Of a DNA stretch of 64,000 nt, positions 11,201-22,100 are shown in pieces. The DNA comes from Pollenia angustigena (Eukaryota; Arthropoda; Insecta; Diptera; Polleniidae): contig OV884057.1 in the NCBI GenBank assembly GCA_930367215.1, forward strand, positions 103,317,284-103,381,283. Reading direction: 5' to 3'. The notes under the pieces were generated by a model. It searched no databases. It was not told the origin of the DNA and saw nothing but the letters and a program-made list of their open reading frames with translations. A program made the translations under genes and the position numbers. The stretch's first letter is position 1; each line of letters starts with the position of its first letter.

Positions 11201-13385
11201 CCATATTCTTGTTTAGCCGCCCCAATTAAGATTAAACGAATACCATTTTTAAAGGCTAATTTTTTGTGGAGTATTGTAATATAATTTAATCGTAATAATT
11301 TATTTAAATTACTCTAAAAAATTTCTTGTTTTTTATAAATTCCATGATTCGACAACAAAACAGCAAGTGAGTGGTTTTGACATTTGTTTTCGTTATGTCG
11401 ACAATACCTTCGATATTAATAAACCGCTTTTTGTATGAAAGTACTTACGTTTTCTTTCGAGTTGTCGTCTAACCGAGTGTTCGTATAGAATAAAGTAAGT
11501 TGAACCCAAAACAGTCGTTCTTTCGAAATCGTTGAACAGGCCATGAATTGCCTTTTGTTTTTGTGGGAGATGATGCGTTTCAGCTGTCACCTAATTTAAT
11601 GAAACCGTATTCCCAAACAGGGCTTACCGAAGAGCAACGCATTTTTAATTATCGCTTGAGCCGCGCCCGACGCATCGTTGAAAATGCTTTTGGTATATTA
11701 GTATCCCGATTTAGGGTGTTGCAAGGAGCAATTGGGCTTTCGCCAGAAAAAGTTGAAACAATTGTATTGACGTGCTGCTATTTGCACAATTTTTTGAGGA
11801 AAAAAAAGGCGAATGAATACATATCTGAAGGCGCAGTTGATAGTGAGAATTTGCTGGTTGGAAGAATAGTTGATGGTTTATGGAGGGAAGATTCCCATTC
11901 AACACCATTACAAAGCAGTCACTCAAGAAATTCATAAAACGCTGCTAAATTAATTAGGGACCAATTTTGTAGTTATTTTAATAACGAAGGTCAAGTTTCT
12001 TGGCAAAAAAAATTTGTAAGCACCAAACTAAATAAATAAATATAAATTATATCTAAAAAGCACTTACCATTGTATCACTTTCATCTATCATGGACGTTTG
12101 CGATGCACACTGTTTCTCATTGTCTCTGAGAAAATCTATAGCTTCAAAATAGTACAAGCTAGGTTCGCACTCCTCTTCTACTCCGGCGCCACTTTTCTCC
12201 ACCTTCTCAATTCTTTTTAGTTCTTTTCTATAAGCGGTTCTTATATATTAATTTTTTGTGTTACATCTTTTTTTCCGCGTTCGGATACTTTTCTTTGTAT
12301 TTTTGAAGAAGAACTTCATACTGAGAATTTTTTTGATCTCGGTTGCTGTATTCCTTGGATTTAATCTGCCATAAAGCAGGCAAACCACGGTATACTTCAA
12401 TAAATTCGAGTATAAAATTTTTTTCGTCCATTTTTTAATCATCCACATAATTTGTATTGTACGGTGTTGTCGCTGCGAAAACTGAATAAAAATGCCATTT
12501 GACGTTTTTCGCAGCAACACATCAAATTCGCTTCAAATCTAGTAGCGGCGGCAGTGAAAATCTAAATTGTTTTGATTTTCGTCAAACTCACATCAACATA
12601 TACGTGTGAGATTTTTTTTCACTAACACAATCAAAAAAAACTTAGTTTGACAAATCAATTTGATACGTGGCCATCGTGCTTAAAAAAAAAATCAAAAATA
12701 CTTCACCCTATAAGCTTTTAAATTTTAGTTGAGCACCTATGAAAATCACAAAAAAAAAAATTTTGGGACACCCTTATGTACATATCACTGCTTGTTTTTT
12801 GCCGGCCAATTGAAAAATAATTGAATCAATAAAATCACTTTCTTCAAAAATACCATTCATTGACATCTGCAGCAGGTCATGCGATGAGTCGACATTGGAT
12901 GTGGACGAATTAAGTTGCTTAGCAAACGTTTCAATATATTTTTGGATTACGGACTGCATTTCCCAAGCAGCTTTCTGTTGATGTTCGTAATCAATTTCTT
13001 CCAACTGTGATTCAACCAAATTGCCCAGCCAGCCATATTTTTGGACATTTTTCTTTTTAGCTGTTATCATTTCTTTAAAAACCGTAAATTCACGTCGCAT
13101 TTCAGAGAATGGGTTGCTTTTATGTAATATGCATGTAAGTGCATTAAAAATTTCGTAAATGAATAATTATTGCGAAAAGTTTTAACCTATGTTAAATTCA
13201 AAGTTTATTTTAGTACCTTTATACGTTTTTCGCTGGGTTCTTCATTGGTGCTAAAGCAGCTTTCATCAGTTATGGGTGTTGAACTACCTTGTTCTTCGAA
13301 TTTGTTAGAGGTACAATCCGTCTAAAAAACAATTATCTTAACTTTCAATTTCTACAATTATTTGAATATGTAAATATTACCTGTA

Positions 13386-15044
13386 CCTCGTTTCTGTATT
13401 TCTCGCATCGTAAAATTTCTTACATGAAGTGTGAAACAAAAAATTCCATCGTTTCTCGATTTATGAGATAAAAGTGTTTCTGTATTTGAATGCGAAAACA
13501 GGCACAACAAATTCTGTTTATACTGGAATATTTCCAGTAATTAAGTGTCAAATAAAAGCGAAACGTCAACAAAAGAAATAAATATAATAAAAACGGGGCT
13601 GCCAGATTTGACGAGTTATTGTCATTTTGACAACTTTTTGTTCCGAAATTAGCAAAGTGACGATTTAATGATTTTTCTAAAAAAGTGACGAAAGCCAAAT
13701 CAAAAATATTTTATAATTTTGTTGTTACTTTCTATAGAAATTCATATTGAATTTTTAAATTTCAAACACTTCATATTTTGTGGCGTTGAAAATTGAAAAA
13801 ACAAAATGAATTTCTGTAGAAAGTAACAACAAATTTATAAAATACTTTTGATTTTTTTTTGCTTTCAATGAAATTGTTGGCGTTGCCCCTTAGTCTTCGA
13901 AATAAGATAGTTTTAAATACTTTAATATGTTTGTTTATTAGTAAAAAAAATATCTTTAAAAACAAGACAGCTTAAATTTTTTTATTTATCCCTTTTATGA
14001 AAATTGTCCTCGAAGTTGTTTGCCTCTTCCCTGAAAAATGTATCGGCAAAAGCAAAATTTCGAGGGAAAGAAATGGACCGATTTGGCTGATGCTGTTGTT
14101 AAATGAGTTAAACACAAATTCAGCTGGTTTTAAAATTAACATCGGGTTTAATGTGTAAAGTATGCTTTTGCTTGTCTATAGTAGATCAAAAGCATATTTT
14201 TAATAAAAGTTTACTTTAGAACTCTTAAAGTATGCTTTGTTAATGACTATAGTTATGGGCCATTTATTTTATTTTTTGTTTAATATGATATTTTCTCATG
14301 CCTTTGTGTGACTTCTTCAGGGAAAAACAATTTTTAATTGTTATCGGATTAAAGAAAATAAATAGTTTTATAAAAAATTATCCTTCAGCTTAACAAAAGA
14401 AATATAAATTTAAAGAAATTATAAAATACCCATGAACTTTAACTTTGTTTTTGTTTGATTATGTTTTAATAAAAGTCGAAACAAATTTGTTTACAATTTA
14501 TTTTAAATTACACGATTTTTAAAACAAAAAAGGGGGATCTTTTATATTTTTTTCTCAGAAAATTGACGATTTTGACACAAATTTATCTGGCAGCGCTGAT
14601 TAAAACCAAAACAAGAAAGGCTAAAAAAAATTTAAAATAACAAAATATAACAATGGTTTTTTTGTTTATTTTCATCATATAAATTATGCATTCATCATTT
14701 ATATTCCTTCTATTTTTTTATTTATTTAAAAAAAATAGTATATAAACATATTTTAAATTCAAAATATCTACATTTTGTTTTTCTCGCCACCAATTTCAAA
14801 TGAGACTTATTTTGACAGTTCTTGAAAGAAACTTTTCGCAAAACATTGTTATAGAAACACTTTTTCTCGCATCCTTCCAATAATTGCTGGAAAATTATTA
14901 AAATGACAGATAATTCTCGCCAAGAAAAGATACAGAAACACTTGCGTGAGAAAAACCATTTTTTGTTTCATTTCACACTATTTTTGTTGCAATTCACACG
15001 TTTCACGCGGAAAATTTTACGAAGCGAGAAATACAGAAACGAGG
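13386..15044. mobile_element. Non-coding DNA transposon, TA target site
   Basis: The left end CCTCGTTTCTGTATTTCTCG (13386) is mirrored by CGAGAAATACAGAAACGAGG (to 15044), with TA on each side. Removal restores the exon end and splice donor of the surrounding MADF gene. The 1.66-kb interior has no convincing gene. A second inverted pair (GCTGCCAGAT 13598-13607 and ATCTGGCAGC 14585-14594) suggests a nested ~1-kb element, and a third pair (13690-13744 with 13800-13862) is a small inner foldback. Confidence 0.8.
13598..14594. repeat. Nested element with GCTGCCAGAT ends
   Basis: The inverted ends GCTGCCAGAT and ATCTGGCAGC are both followed inward by TGACGA/GTCATTTTGAC-like sequence. The same signature recurs singly at 20487-20530 (gatgtcagatgtgacgattt), right after the gypsy 5' LTR, so it is a dispersed family. 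Confidence 0.55.
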
Positions 15045-15072
15045 TACTGAATTTTATCTTCACTCTCCCTGC

Positions 15073-16126
15073 ACAGAAAAAAGTAAAAAACGGTTTTGAT
15101 CACCAAAATAATTGAAACAAGCGAAAAATTGTTTAATTTTGCACCTATCACCGAAATGATTATACCAATTACTCAAATTTGCAAAAATTGCAAAACAAGG
15201 ATTTTTTTTCCAATTAAAAAGTTTTTACATTTTAATTACAAAAATAATTGAAAAAATTATTAATATTAAACAATATTTTAATTGAATGAATTAACAAATT
15301 AATTAAAAAAATATCAATATTTTAATTGAATGAATTACTAACGTAATTGATTACAATACAGAAAATTAATTATTTTAATAATTGTATTGATTAAAACAGT
15401 GATTGAATTTTTGCATTAAATCGAATAAATTTTTAATTGAATAAATTAAACAGTGAATTTGAAATACACTCTAAATTCAATTACGCAAATTATTTAATCA
15501 AACAAATTGTTAATTGAATAAGTTTGTTAAATCAATTCAGTTGATGGTTAAATGAAGCAAAATAATAATATTTAAAATATGTATATGTTTTATTTAAATA
15601 TGGTTTAAATAAACCTTGTTTTATTTGTTAAATTGTAATAGCTCATGCTTAATTGTACAAATTTTGGAAGATTTTTTTGATAGAGGAATTTCATACATAC
15701 AACTTTGTATAAAATTGTAGAATAACTCTTATTCTTCAGGGTATTCAAGATTGAAAACAAAAAACTGTTTTTGTTGTGTAATTTGGCTGTACTTTTTTTT
15801 TGACAAAAACATGTGTGTATTAACATGTAAGGGCAAAGACAATAAATTTATAAAGATGTTGGTTGCACTTGTAACATTTTTCGCAAACTGTTGATGAGGG
15901 AGGAAAGCAACAAGGAGAAAGCAACAAAGTGTTCAATTCAAACAACCGAGTTGATTGATTCAATTAAACTTATAATTAAAATTAAGCTTAAAATCAAGTA
16001 AAATTTTAATTGAAAAAAAATATTTTTTTTTAATTCAATCAATTAAGAACGTAATCAAATTTATTTTAAAATTCAAAAATCACTATTAATTGAAAAAAAA
16101 AACTGCCAATAATTTTTTGCTGTGTG
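15073..16126. mobile_element. Non-coding AT-rich insertion with CAG(C/A)AAAAAA ends
   Basis: The left end CACAGAAAAAAG and the right end TTTTTTGCTGTG form short inverted termini, with TGCA near both junctions. The insertion splits the MADF exon after FWNHMPA. Its ~1 kb is dominated by AATTAATTGAATT-type words in both orientations. No ORF is convincing. Exact ends are uncertain by a few bases. Confidence 0.65.
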
Positions 16127-16457
16127 ATGCAGGCATGTGGTTCCAGAAATGACAGTTGCTGAAAGCACCAAAGCTTGGCACGTACAAATCACTTCTTCCA
16201 CTGCCGCTTTTTTTCGAGTTGTTGATCAGTCTCATCTCCCTGATGTATTGGCTTCGTAAACTTTTCCATTTATTTTTAATGTCTGTTACAGACACATTAA
16301 ACATTTCTTTTTCAAAATTATTTTTTATTTCATTAAAGGCCTTTGCCTTTTTTATGTGGTCCATTTACTCCTTAGATCGCACACTGTAAAGATAATCCCT
16401 TTCCTGCACGAATAAAATTAATTTTTCAATATTTTTTCTCTCCCATTTATATTCCAT

Positions 16458-16766
16458 AATTATTTATGCAGCCTTTTTTTCCCACAAAATTTATTTAACC
16501 GCGAATTTTTTTAAACCACTCAAAACAACGTCAGAAAAAAGAAATAAGCAAATACCAAAAAACAAAATAAATGTCAACAAAGAAAATGAGAACAAAGCGT
16601 GTCGCCGAGTACCGAACACAAAACCCATTCTCTCTTCCCCACCCGTAATTTGCTACCAAACTAAATGTTTCCCTTCCAAATGTTTCCCTATCTAAATGGG
16701 CACATATACATACACAAATAAAAAACCGATTTGTTAAATCAACTGCGCTGTACAAATAGTTAAGTA
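16458..16766. other. No feature seen
   Basis: AT-rich sequence upstream of the MADF gene. It may hold that gene's promoter and 5' UTR, but no motif stands out. Confidence 0.4.
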
Positions 16767-17152
16767 TACGCAAAGAAAAAACATGATTAATGAGTGGTCA
16801 CTACGACCATTTTTATTCATTCTTGCCTAATATTTTTACCCTAATAAACTTATTGTAGTGCTAATATAACTTGCAAAAATATTTGTTGTCCTTAACATTT
16901 TTAAATTCACTAAATAATATTCTATGGTGTTTTACACCTTAAAATTTACTCTGATCTAGCTTAATATATTAAATTATGTGAAATGTTTTGAACTATAAAA
17001 TTATAATAACAACATTAGTTGCCACAAAAGGTATGATTAATACCATAATTTTTGTTTGCTTTAAAACACATTCTCTAAAGGAGCAAACATTTATTGACAA
17101 AGCAAGCAGTGTGTGTTTATACGAATTTTTCCGTCCGCGAGCGTCAGTTAAT

Positions 17153-17250
17153 CGGTAGGCTAGCTGGTAGTGAGCTAGACCATCAGCGCCGGGGTTGCGG
17201 GTCTACAGACAAGCGTAGTGCTTCGTGGGATTAGGAAATTTAAAAAAAAA
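17153..17250 (+). repeat. tRNA-derived SINE (degenerate copy)
   Basis: CGGTAGGCTAGCTGGTAGTG (A-box-like) continues AGCTAGACCATCAGCGCCGGGGTT and ends in an A-tract. The same head occurs at 42199 with a better B box. Copy 2 of the host element (near 25510) lacks this segment after ATCGGTA, confirming that it is an insertion. The B box here has decayed. Confidence 0.65.
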
Positions 17251-17509
17251 CATGAATTGGAAATAAATTAATTATTATACTTTTATTTAGACAGATAAGT
17301 TTTTTCTATAAACACAATCATAACAATGTATAAATACTCAATTGCGTTGTCTTTCTTGCAGCCAAAAAAACCAACAAAATGTTGTCATTACCCCCTAATT
17401 TTTTTAATTTCTGTTCTACAGGTAAAGGTATGTTTTTATTATCCTTTATTTTACTTGCCTTAAATTTTATTTTTCATAAGCTACATTTTATTTATTAATA
17501 TTAACATAC

Positions 17510-18105
17510 TGTTACGAAAGTACATAACTTTAGTTAAGAATTAGTTGTAATTATTGGTTAAGAATTAGATTAATTTATTAGTTATCTTGTATTGATTAGC
17601 TATTAAGTATTTGTTAGTTATTTTATTAGTTAAATTGTTATTGTATAAGTTATGCACACTTTTAGTGTAAAAATCAATGTAATGTTAAAATTGTTGTGCA
17701 TAATTGTACTTCAACCCCACTGTAAATACTCGAATTTTCGTCATTAAGTTATCTCAATTTATGGTAACGCCTAAAAGTATGCCTTAGAGCCATCTAGACG
17801 TTACTAGTATCATCTACACGTCTGGGCTAGAGTATAAATACTTGCGGCGGCTAGCATAATGAGTTCATTCTAAGTTCAGACTTTGTCAATAACGTATCAC
17901 GCTGAGAAAATTATAGTTGGTTGTGAATAAATGCTATAAATTACGGTTGTTAAAGTGACTAAGTACTAAATAAAGTTGTGTAAATTATAAACAGTGTATT
18001 AAGTGTTGTGATTATTTTGTTTTATTTAAAGTGCAATAAAGAACTCGAAACGGTTTATTATAAAATAAATAAACCAAAACGTTATTGAAAGGCAGCAACG
18101 TAACA
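17510..18105 (+). repeat. Solo LTR
   Basis: The 596-bp segment starts TGTTACG and ends CGTAACA, with the 4-bp duplication ATAC on both sides (17506-17509, 18106-18109). A TATAAATA box lies at 17833-17840 and AATAAA-type signals follow. The 4-bp duplication and TG...CA ends suggest a Ty3/gypsy-type LTR left by recombination between LTRs. A reversed fragment of the same LTR lies at 3309-3356. Confidence 0.85.
17833..17840 (+). promoter_or_regulatory. TATA box of the solo LTR
   Basis: TATAAATA lies about 320 bp into the LTR and is the probable U3 promoter of the lost retrotransposon. Confidence 0.6.
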
Positions 18106-18367
18106 ATACATTTGTTATATTTTAATAAAAAATCAATTTTTGAAATTAAATATGTTTTTGGTTTTATTTTGAGAACCATATAACATGTTTGAATGATCGT
18201 TTGCGTATTCTTTTTGAACATAATAATATGTTTGAGACAATAAGTAGCTATAAACATTATTGTTGAACATATAAAATTACTTAAGGCGTTTTTGACACAA
18301 TCATAACCACAAACATAAATGATAGTTTCCGTTTGTGATTGTATCAACCATGTTTTTTCTTTGCGTG

Positions 18368-19001
18368 TGTAAAACGCAAAAAAGTCTAAAAAACAAACAA
18401 ACAAACAAAAATTATACAAAACAGACGTTTATATATATGTACATCTTGTTACTTTTGGTGATGGGAATAATCTATAGATACATTGAATTTTATGAAAAAA
18501 AAAAATTTGTAATTTTTGATCACATCTCAGCCATTTAAAGACCGATCTGGCTGAATTAGACAAACAAAACATAATTATATAACAACCTAGGCCCCATCAT
18601 AAATGTGATCTTCATAAATCCCATTTCAACACGCCCACAGACAGCACAGAATTAAGAAAAAACCTGCTTCCGATCCTTAGTGAAGTAATGGCGATGCATT
18701 CTTATTAAAATAACTAACTCAATAACGTAAACAATTTTTTTTATTTACCCAGTTTGACATTACCAGATGTCGCCAAATTCAAACAAGTTTTATCTTAAAC
18801 TGCGTGAGGAATGAATGTGATTTTTCTTTAAATAAAATAATTGCTTAAAATTAAATTTTTAAAGAAATTTAAAAAATTTTTTTTCCTGTTGATAAGTGAG
18901 TGAGTATATGGGCCCGAGAAATCCAAAAAAGTTATATTTTTAATACTAATAATTTATTCATACACAACCGAGCACAAGTACAAACAGGTATGTCTACCAA
19001 T
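18368..19001. other. No feature seen
   Basis: AT-rich sequence with AACA-rich runs and no supportable ORF or inverted termini. Confidence 0.4.
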
Positions 19002-19300
19002 AAGTCTGAGTTCATACGGCTCATGTCTTAATGACAAGATTCTTCCTTTTCTTCTTTGAACATGAATTGGCGTTCAAATGATTCTTGTCATGTTGACGAC
19101 ATATTTTTTTTTTGTATAGTCGTGCGTATGCATGTGTGCTTTTTTGATATTGAAAACAATAACAAAATTAAACAACGAATGAAAAAGCAAAACGTAAAGA
19201 CAGTACATGCATCTGTGTACTCGTTTCTTTTCCCCTCGTCCATCTCGCCTATAAAGTAGCAGTCATGTCAATAAGACATGAGCCGTATGAACACAGACTA
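19002..19300. repeat. ~300-bp MITE
   Basis: AAGTCTGAGTTCATACGGCT followed by CATGTCTTA is mirrored by TAAGACATG and AGCCGTATGAACACAGACTA, giving inverted termini of about 28 bp. The interior is non-coding. The target duplication is unclear. Confidence 0.8.
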
Positions 19301-19727
19301 AGTATGAACATTAATAAATTTGTATAGCGATAGCTCTGAGTATGAACAAAAATGCATGCGTATGTATGTATTAGAGTTGTCAACCGATTAAGAATAATTC
19401 GATTAATCGATCAAACAAAACCAAACTCTTGTTCGAATAATTTATAAACGACAATTTTCGAATAAGGAATAAATCGATTAATTAATGTCGATTAATCGAA
19501 TAATTTTTATTATTAAAAAATAAATTAAATAAAAGCTTAGAATTTAGTTTATTCTCATACGTTTTTAGTGATTTTATACAAAATATAGGAAAGTTAAAAA
19601 ATATTGTTGCCATAGCCCTGGTTGTAATTAATCTCAATGCCTAGTAAGCAAAAACCGTGTTGTGTACTCATTGTATGTATTTCAAAAATGTATTTTATGT
19701 TCTTATTAAACAAGTCTTAACAAACAA

Positions 19728-19932
19728 TTGCAAAACTCGTTCGTTACAGAATTAAAAATACAAGATGACAATTGCTTCTAATAGTTTTTCAATAATGCAT
19801 GTCCTCTTCCGTGATTTTAGCACGGACATGCATTGATGCAATCAGACTATTTTGTCTAATAAAGCGCCAAAACAACTAAAAGAATAATTTGCCATCTCGT
19901 ATTTTAATTTTGCAACAAACGAGTTTTGCAAC
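19728..19932. repeat. ~205-bp foldback with inner palindrome
   Basis: TTGCAAAACTCGTTCGTT and an AGATGACAA-type block are mirrored by the right arm ending CAACAAACGAGTTTTGCAA. The loop itself contains the palindrome AATGCATGTCC...GGACATGCATT. Non-coding. Confidence 0.75.
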
Positions 19933-20058
19933 TTACCTTCTCAATTGTCATCATCTGTTCTATTTTTAAATCAAACGTTAAAAAATTTTCAAGAAAGGGT
20001 ATATTTCAATTTCGGGTCAAACATTCAGAAATAAACAAAAAGCTTAAAAATAAAGAAT

Positions 20059-20476
20059 TGAAGCAGTTCATTATTTCTTTATTTCTTTATACATTTACTT
20101 TTCGTTTTCTTTATTATATGTATAGTGTTAGTTGTGAATTCTACTATTTTAAATTCTTTTTTTAAACTTAACGGAAATTCAACGTATTTTAGTTAAATAC
20201 AACCATGTCAAATAATATTAATATCTTTTTTATACAACTTTGTTTATGTTTATTGTTAAGTACTTATTTTTACACTCATGTTAGAAATTAGTATAAAAGC
20301 AGCACGAAATGCATGAATAAAGTCACTTTGCTTTCTGCCTTCAAGCAATCAACAACTTTGTTTAGTACTAGTTTACCGGACGAGTTGGAAATTCTTTGAA
20401 GTTCTTGAAGAAAAGTATTATTAAATAAAAGGTTTGCGTTTAAATCGTCGATTTGTTCAATTAAATGAACAGTTCA
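20059..20476 (+). repeat. Gypsy 5' LTR
   Basis: It starts TGAAGCAGTTCATTATTTC and ends AATGAACAGTTCA, an imperfect inverted pair. TATAAAAG lies at 20292-20299. It differs from the 3' LTR mainly by a 4-bp ATGT insertion in TTATATGTATAG and a few substitutions, so the insertion is young. Both LTRs share six or seven further bases (TATAATC), so the true end could be 20483. Confidence 0.88.
20292..20299 (+). promoter_or_regulatory. TATA box in gypsy 5' LTR
   Basis: TATAAAAG, also present in the 3' LTR at 27385-27392, is the probable transcription start signal of the retrotransposon. Confidence 0.65.
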
Positions 20477-20484
20477 TATAATCA

Positions 20485-21530
20485 GGGATGTCAGATGTGA
20501 CGATTTTACGTCATTTTGACGATTTTTTTCGCTGAATTTACCAAAATGACGATTGACGATTTTGAATGTATAGTCACTTAGGTGTTGACGATTTAATCCC
20601 GTCAATAAATTTAGTTTAAACTTTAATCTTTCATCAAATTTTTAACACTTTAATCTGTCAAGTAAAGTTTTTTTCTTACCGAACGTTTCCACATGCAAGT
20701 AATTACTTGCAAGTAGTGTATACGTATTATCAACAAAAAATCGAGGAAACAGCCGATTGGCTGAATGAACAAAAATTGTGTGAATGTTAGTGAAAAAGTG
20801 TCAGTGTATTGAGTTTTTCGAACTTGCACTTGCATGTGGAAACGGGGGGTTAGTTAATATATGTATATAGAGGCGAATATATATTTATATCTACTAGCGG
20901 ACTCGACGAACTTCGCCTCGTCCCAATTTTAAGCCTTCAGACAAACTTTAGAGTAATAATACAACACAAATATTAAAATTTTTAATAAGATTTATTTGAA
21001 TGGAATCAGTAGAGAGCGATTTGATGTACAAAAATCTATAAATCACTAAATATATAAACCATCTTTAAACGCATAAAATTCGGCGTTTAAACTACCAACA
21101 CAGACCATATGAATTTGATAAGATTTATCGTAGTGCTGTCACATGTTATTTTTTTACCACATATAACACATGGGAGAATGATTTATAGTTGCTGAGTTTA
21201 AACTACATATAAATTCAAGTTTAGTTCAACTAAACCAGCGTTTAAGCCATCAGTGGTTTATTAGCCATTATTGTACAAGTTTTTTTTTAGAAAAACTAAA
21301 AAACAACTTGTTAATATTAGTCAGGGCCATTTTTTGATGTTTTTTTTATATTGGCAGGAAGATTTTTCGAAAAAAAATAATCTGACAGCACTATTTCACT
21401 TGTTTGTTTTATTTGAGTACAATAACTGCCTGCTTTTAAAACACGAGTGCAAAACTCCTTCAAATTACTGCCTGCTTTTAGATCGCGAGCACAAAAGTGA
21501 CTCGTTTAACTAAACATAAACGTTGAAGAA
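20485..21530. other. Gypsy 5' leader, with foreign repeat scraps
   Basis: No ORF. Immediately after the LTR comes TGACGATTT-rich sequence resembling the ends of the element at 13598-14594. Near 20893 ACTAGCGGACTCGACGAACT resembles the start of the repeat at 45955. At 21430-21510 two CTGCTTTTA...CGAG-type units recall the foldback at 3746. Part of this leader is therefore probably inserted repeat. Confidence 0.5.
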
Positions 21531-22100
21531 ATGGCTACTTTTTCTGCTGAACAGTTCCAGCAAATACTAGCCGCAATGGGTGGAAATGCCAGGGGTGGAT
21601 CATTTACCAGTTGCACCGCTCGTTTTAAGGGACAGAGAGATCCCGCCGCAGTAGAGGAATTTTTAGCAGCAATTAGTGTCTTTAAAGACATTGAGAGGAT
21701 TTCTGACGCTGATTCCTTACGTGGAATGCCACTTCTATTAGAGGATTATGCTGCATCGTGGTGGATTGGAGTTAAGGATACCGTAAATACGTTTGAGCAG
21801 GCTACTGCACTCATTCGAAGTACGTTTACTCCTCCTGTTCCCGACTGGCGCATTTTTTCCAATTTGTTTGAAACAAAACAACAACGGAATGAGCCCACTG
21901 ACAGTTTTATATGCAAGAAGAGACTTCTTCTCGCCCAGCTTAAAACGCCTCCGAGTGAAACTATACAATTAAACTTGTTGTATGGACTCCTTAATCTCAA
22001 TATAAGGGAGCGTGTACGGCGCGAAAATATAACATCATTTGAAGCTCTTATTTCTGCCAGCCGTGAAGCAGAGATGTTTTTGCCGAAGCCCGACCTATGA
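21531..22100 (+). CDS. gag: Gypsy Gag (capsid part)
   Basis: A 189-residue ORF starting MATFSAEQFQQILAAMGG. A retrotransposon Gag core is visible: FKGQRDPAAVEEFLAAISVFK, LLEDYAASWWIGVKDTVNTF and DSFICKKRLLLAQL. It would form the capsid shell. The ORF stops at 22098-22100 and overlaps the next ORF's ATG (ATGA, 22097-22100). The nucleocapsid zinc knuckles are encoded in that next frame, so they are normally reached by frameshift or reinitiation. Confidence 0.82.
   Translation: MATFSAEQFQQILAAMGGNARGGSFTSCTARFKGQRDPAAVEEFLAAISVFKDIERISDADSLRGMPLLLEDYAASWWIGVKDTVNTFEQATALIRSTFTPPVPDWRIFSNLFETKQQRNEPTDSFICKKRLLLAQLKTPPSETIQLNLLYGLLNLNIRERVRRENITSFEALISASREAEMFLPKPDL

Larger units (their letters stand above)
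9848..11542. mobile_element. Myb/SANT-bearing DNA transposon nested in Harbinger transposase
   Basis: The left end GGCCTGTTCAACAATCTCGA is mirrored by the right end TCGAAATCGTTGAACAGGCC, with AT at both junctions (9846-9847, 11543-11544). Removing it rejoins the interrupted transposase frame. It carries remnants of a reverse Myb/SANT-like gene but no transposase, so it is probably a non-autonomous or decayed relative of PIF/Harbinger elements. A 2-bp AT duplication is unusual for that group. Confidence 0.72.
8503..11937 (+). pseudogene. Harbinger (HARBI1-like) transposase, split and frameshifted
   Basis: Three coding blocks. Block 1, to about 8931, ends NYIK before a GTGAAT donor. Its N-terminus reads in one frame from ATG 8503 (MNDTENCCMAIALAYAG) but in another from about 8575 (RLWMKNWHKKRNEFTHENLL), so there is a frameshift. 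The intron ends at an acceptor near 9513. Block 2 (about 9514-9847) holds the DDE-fold start NCLGAIDGKHIAIK and VVDANYEFIMVDVGTNG. Block 3 (11545-11937) holds FVFVGDDAFQL and RIVENAFGILVSRFRVLQ. A 1.7-kb Myb-bearing element sits between blocks 2 and 3, at AT. The three acidic catalytic residues are present, but the gene cannot make an intact protein. Confidence 0.83.
9014..12431 (-). pseudogene. Harbinger MADF-type DNA-binding partner gene, frameshifted
   Basis: Exon 1 (12431-12068) encodes a MADF domain: start MDEKNFILEFIEVYRGLPAL, middle QYEVLLQKYKEKYP, end RTAYRKELKRIEKVEKSGAG and CEPSLYYFEAIDFL. It ends at a clear GTAAGT donor. A one-base loss near 12246 breaks the frame at QKIN. The last exon (9460-9014) follows an acceptor TTTGCAG and encodes a basic segment (CEKKRKKSD) and an S/T/P-rich tail. 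This exon lies, antisense, within the transposase's own intron. MADF proteins of Harbinger elements bind element ends and bring in the transposase. Confidence 0.78.
7817..12773. mobile_element. PIF/Harbinger transposon (transposase + MADF gene), broken
   Basis: The termini GGGTGTCCCAAA (7817) and TTTGGGACACCC (12773) are flanked by the 3-bp duplication TTA (7814-7816, 12774-12776), the signature of PIF/Harbinger. Inverted homology extends ~150 bp inward, including GCTTATAGGGT and AAGCACGATGGCCACG on both sides, but the left copy is split by a foldback at 7902-8305. Inside are a forward HARBI-type transposase and a reverse MADF gene, the usual two-gene set. A second element (9848-11542) interrupts the transposase. 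The insertion overlaps the stop codon of an outer MADF gene. Confidence 0.88.
12774..16457 (-). pseudogene. MADF-domain gene, disrupted by three DNA transposons and a nonsense codon
   Basis: Reading from ATG 16457 the MADF domain begins MEYKWERKNIEKLILFVQE. It is cut by a TAA at 16365-16367, then continues HIKKAKAFNEIKNNFEKE, VTDIKNKWKSLRSQYIRE and SGRSDLYVPS to FWNHMPA. There it is interrupted by the element at 15073-16126. The exon resumes, is interrupted again by the element at 13386-15044, and ends at a donor (CAG|GTAATA) just left of it. Two short introns follow (acceptors near 13323 and 13112) before the final exon (SEMRREFTVFKEMITAKKK), whose stop codon sits on the TTA duplicated by the Harbinger insertion. 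I cannot tell whether this was a host MADF gene or part of an older Harbinger element. Confidence 0.75.
16767..18367. mobile_element. Non-coding DNA transposon, family of 24853-25926 (copy 1)
   Basis: The ends TACGCAAAGAAAAAACATG (16767) and CATGTTTTTTCTTTGCGTG (to 18367) form an inverted pair. The ~100 bases inside each end match the opposite ends of the copy at 24853-25926, so the two copies lie in opposite orientation. Subtracting a SINE (17153-17250) and a solo LTR (17510-18105) leaves about 0.9 kb, close to the 1.07 kb of copy 2. It has no transposase. Confidence 0.8.

Noticed and set aside
18012..18419. 135-residue reverse ORF
   Set aside because: It spans the end of the solo LTR and the end of a DNA transposon. 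Composition is hydrophobic and AT-driven.
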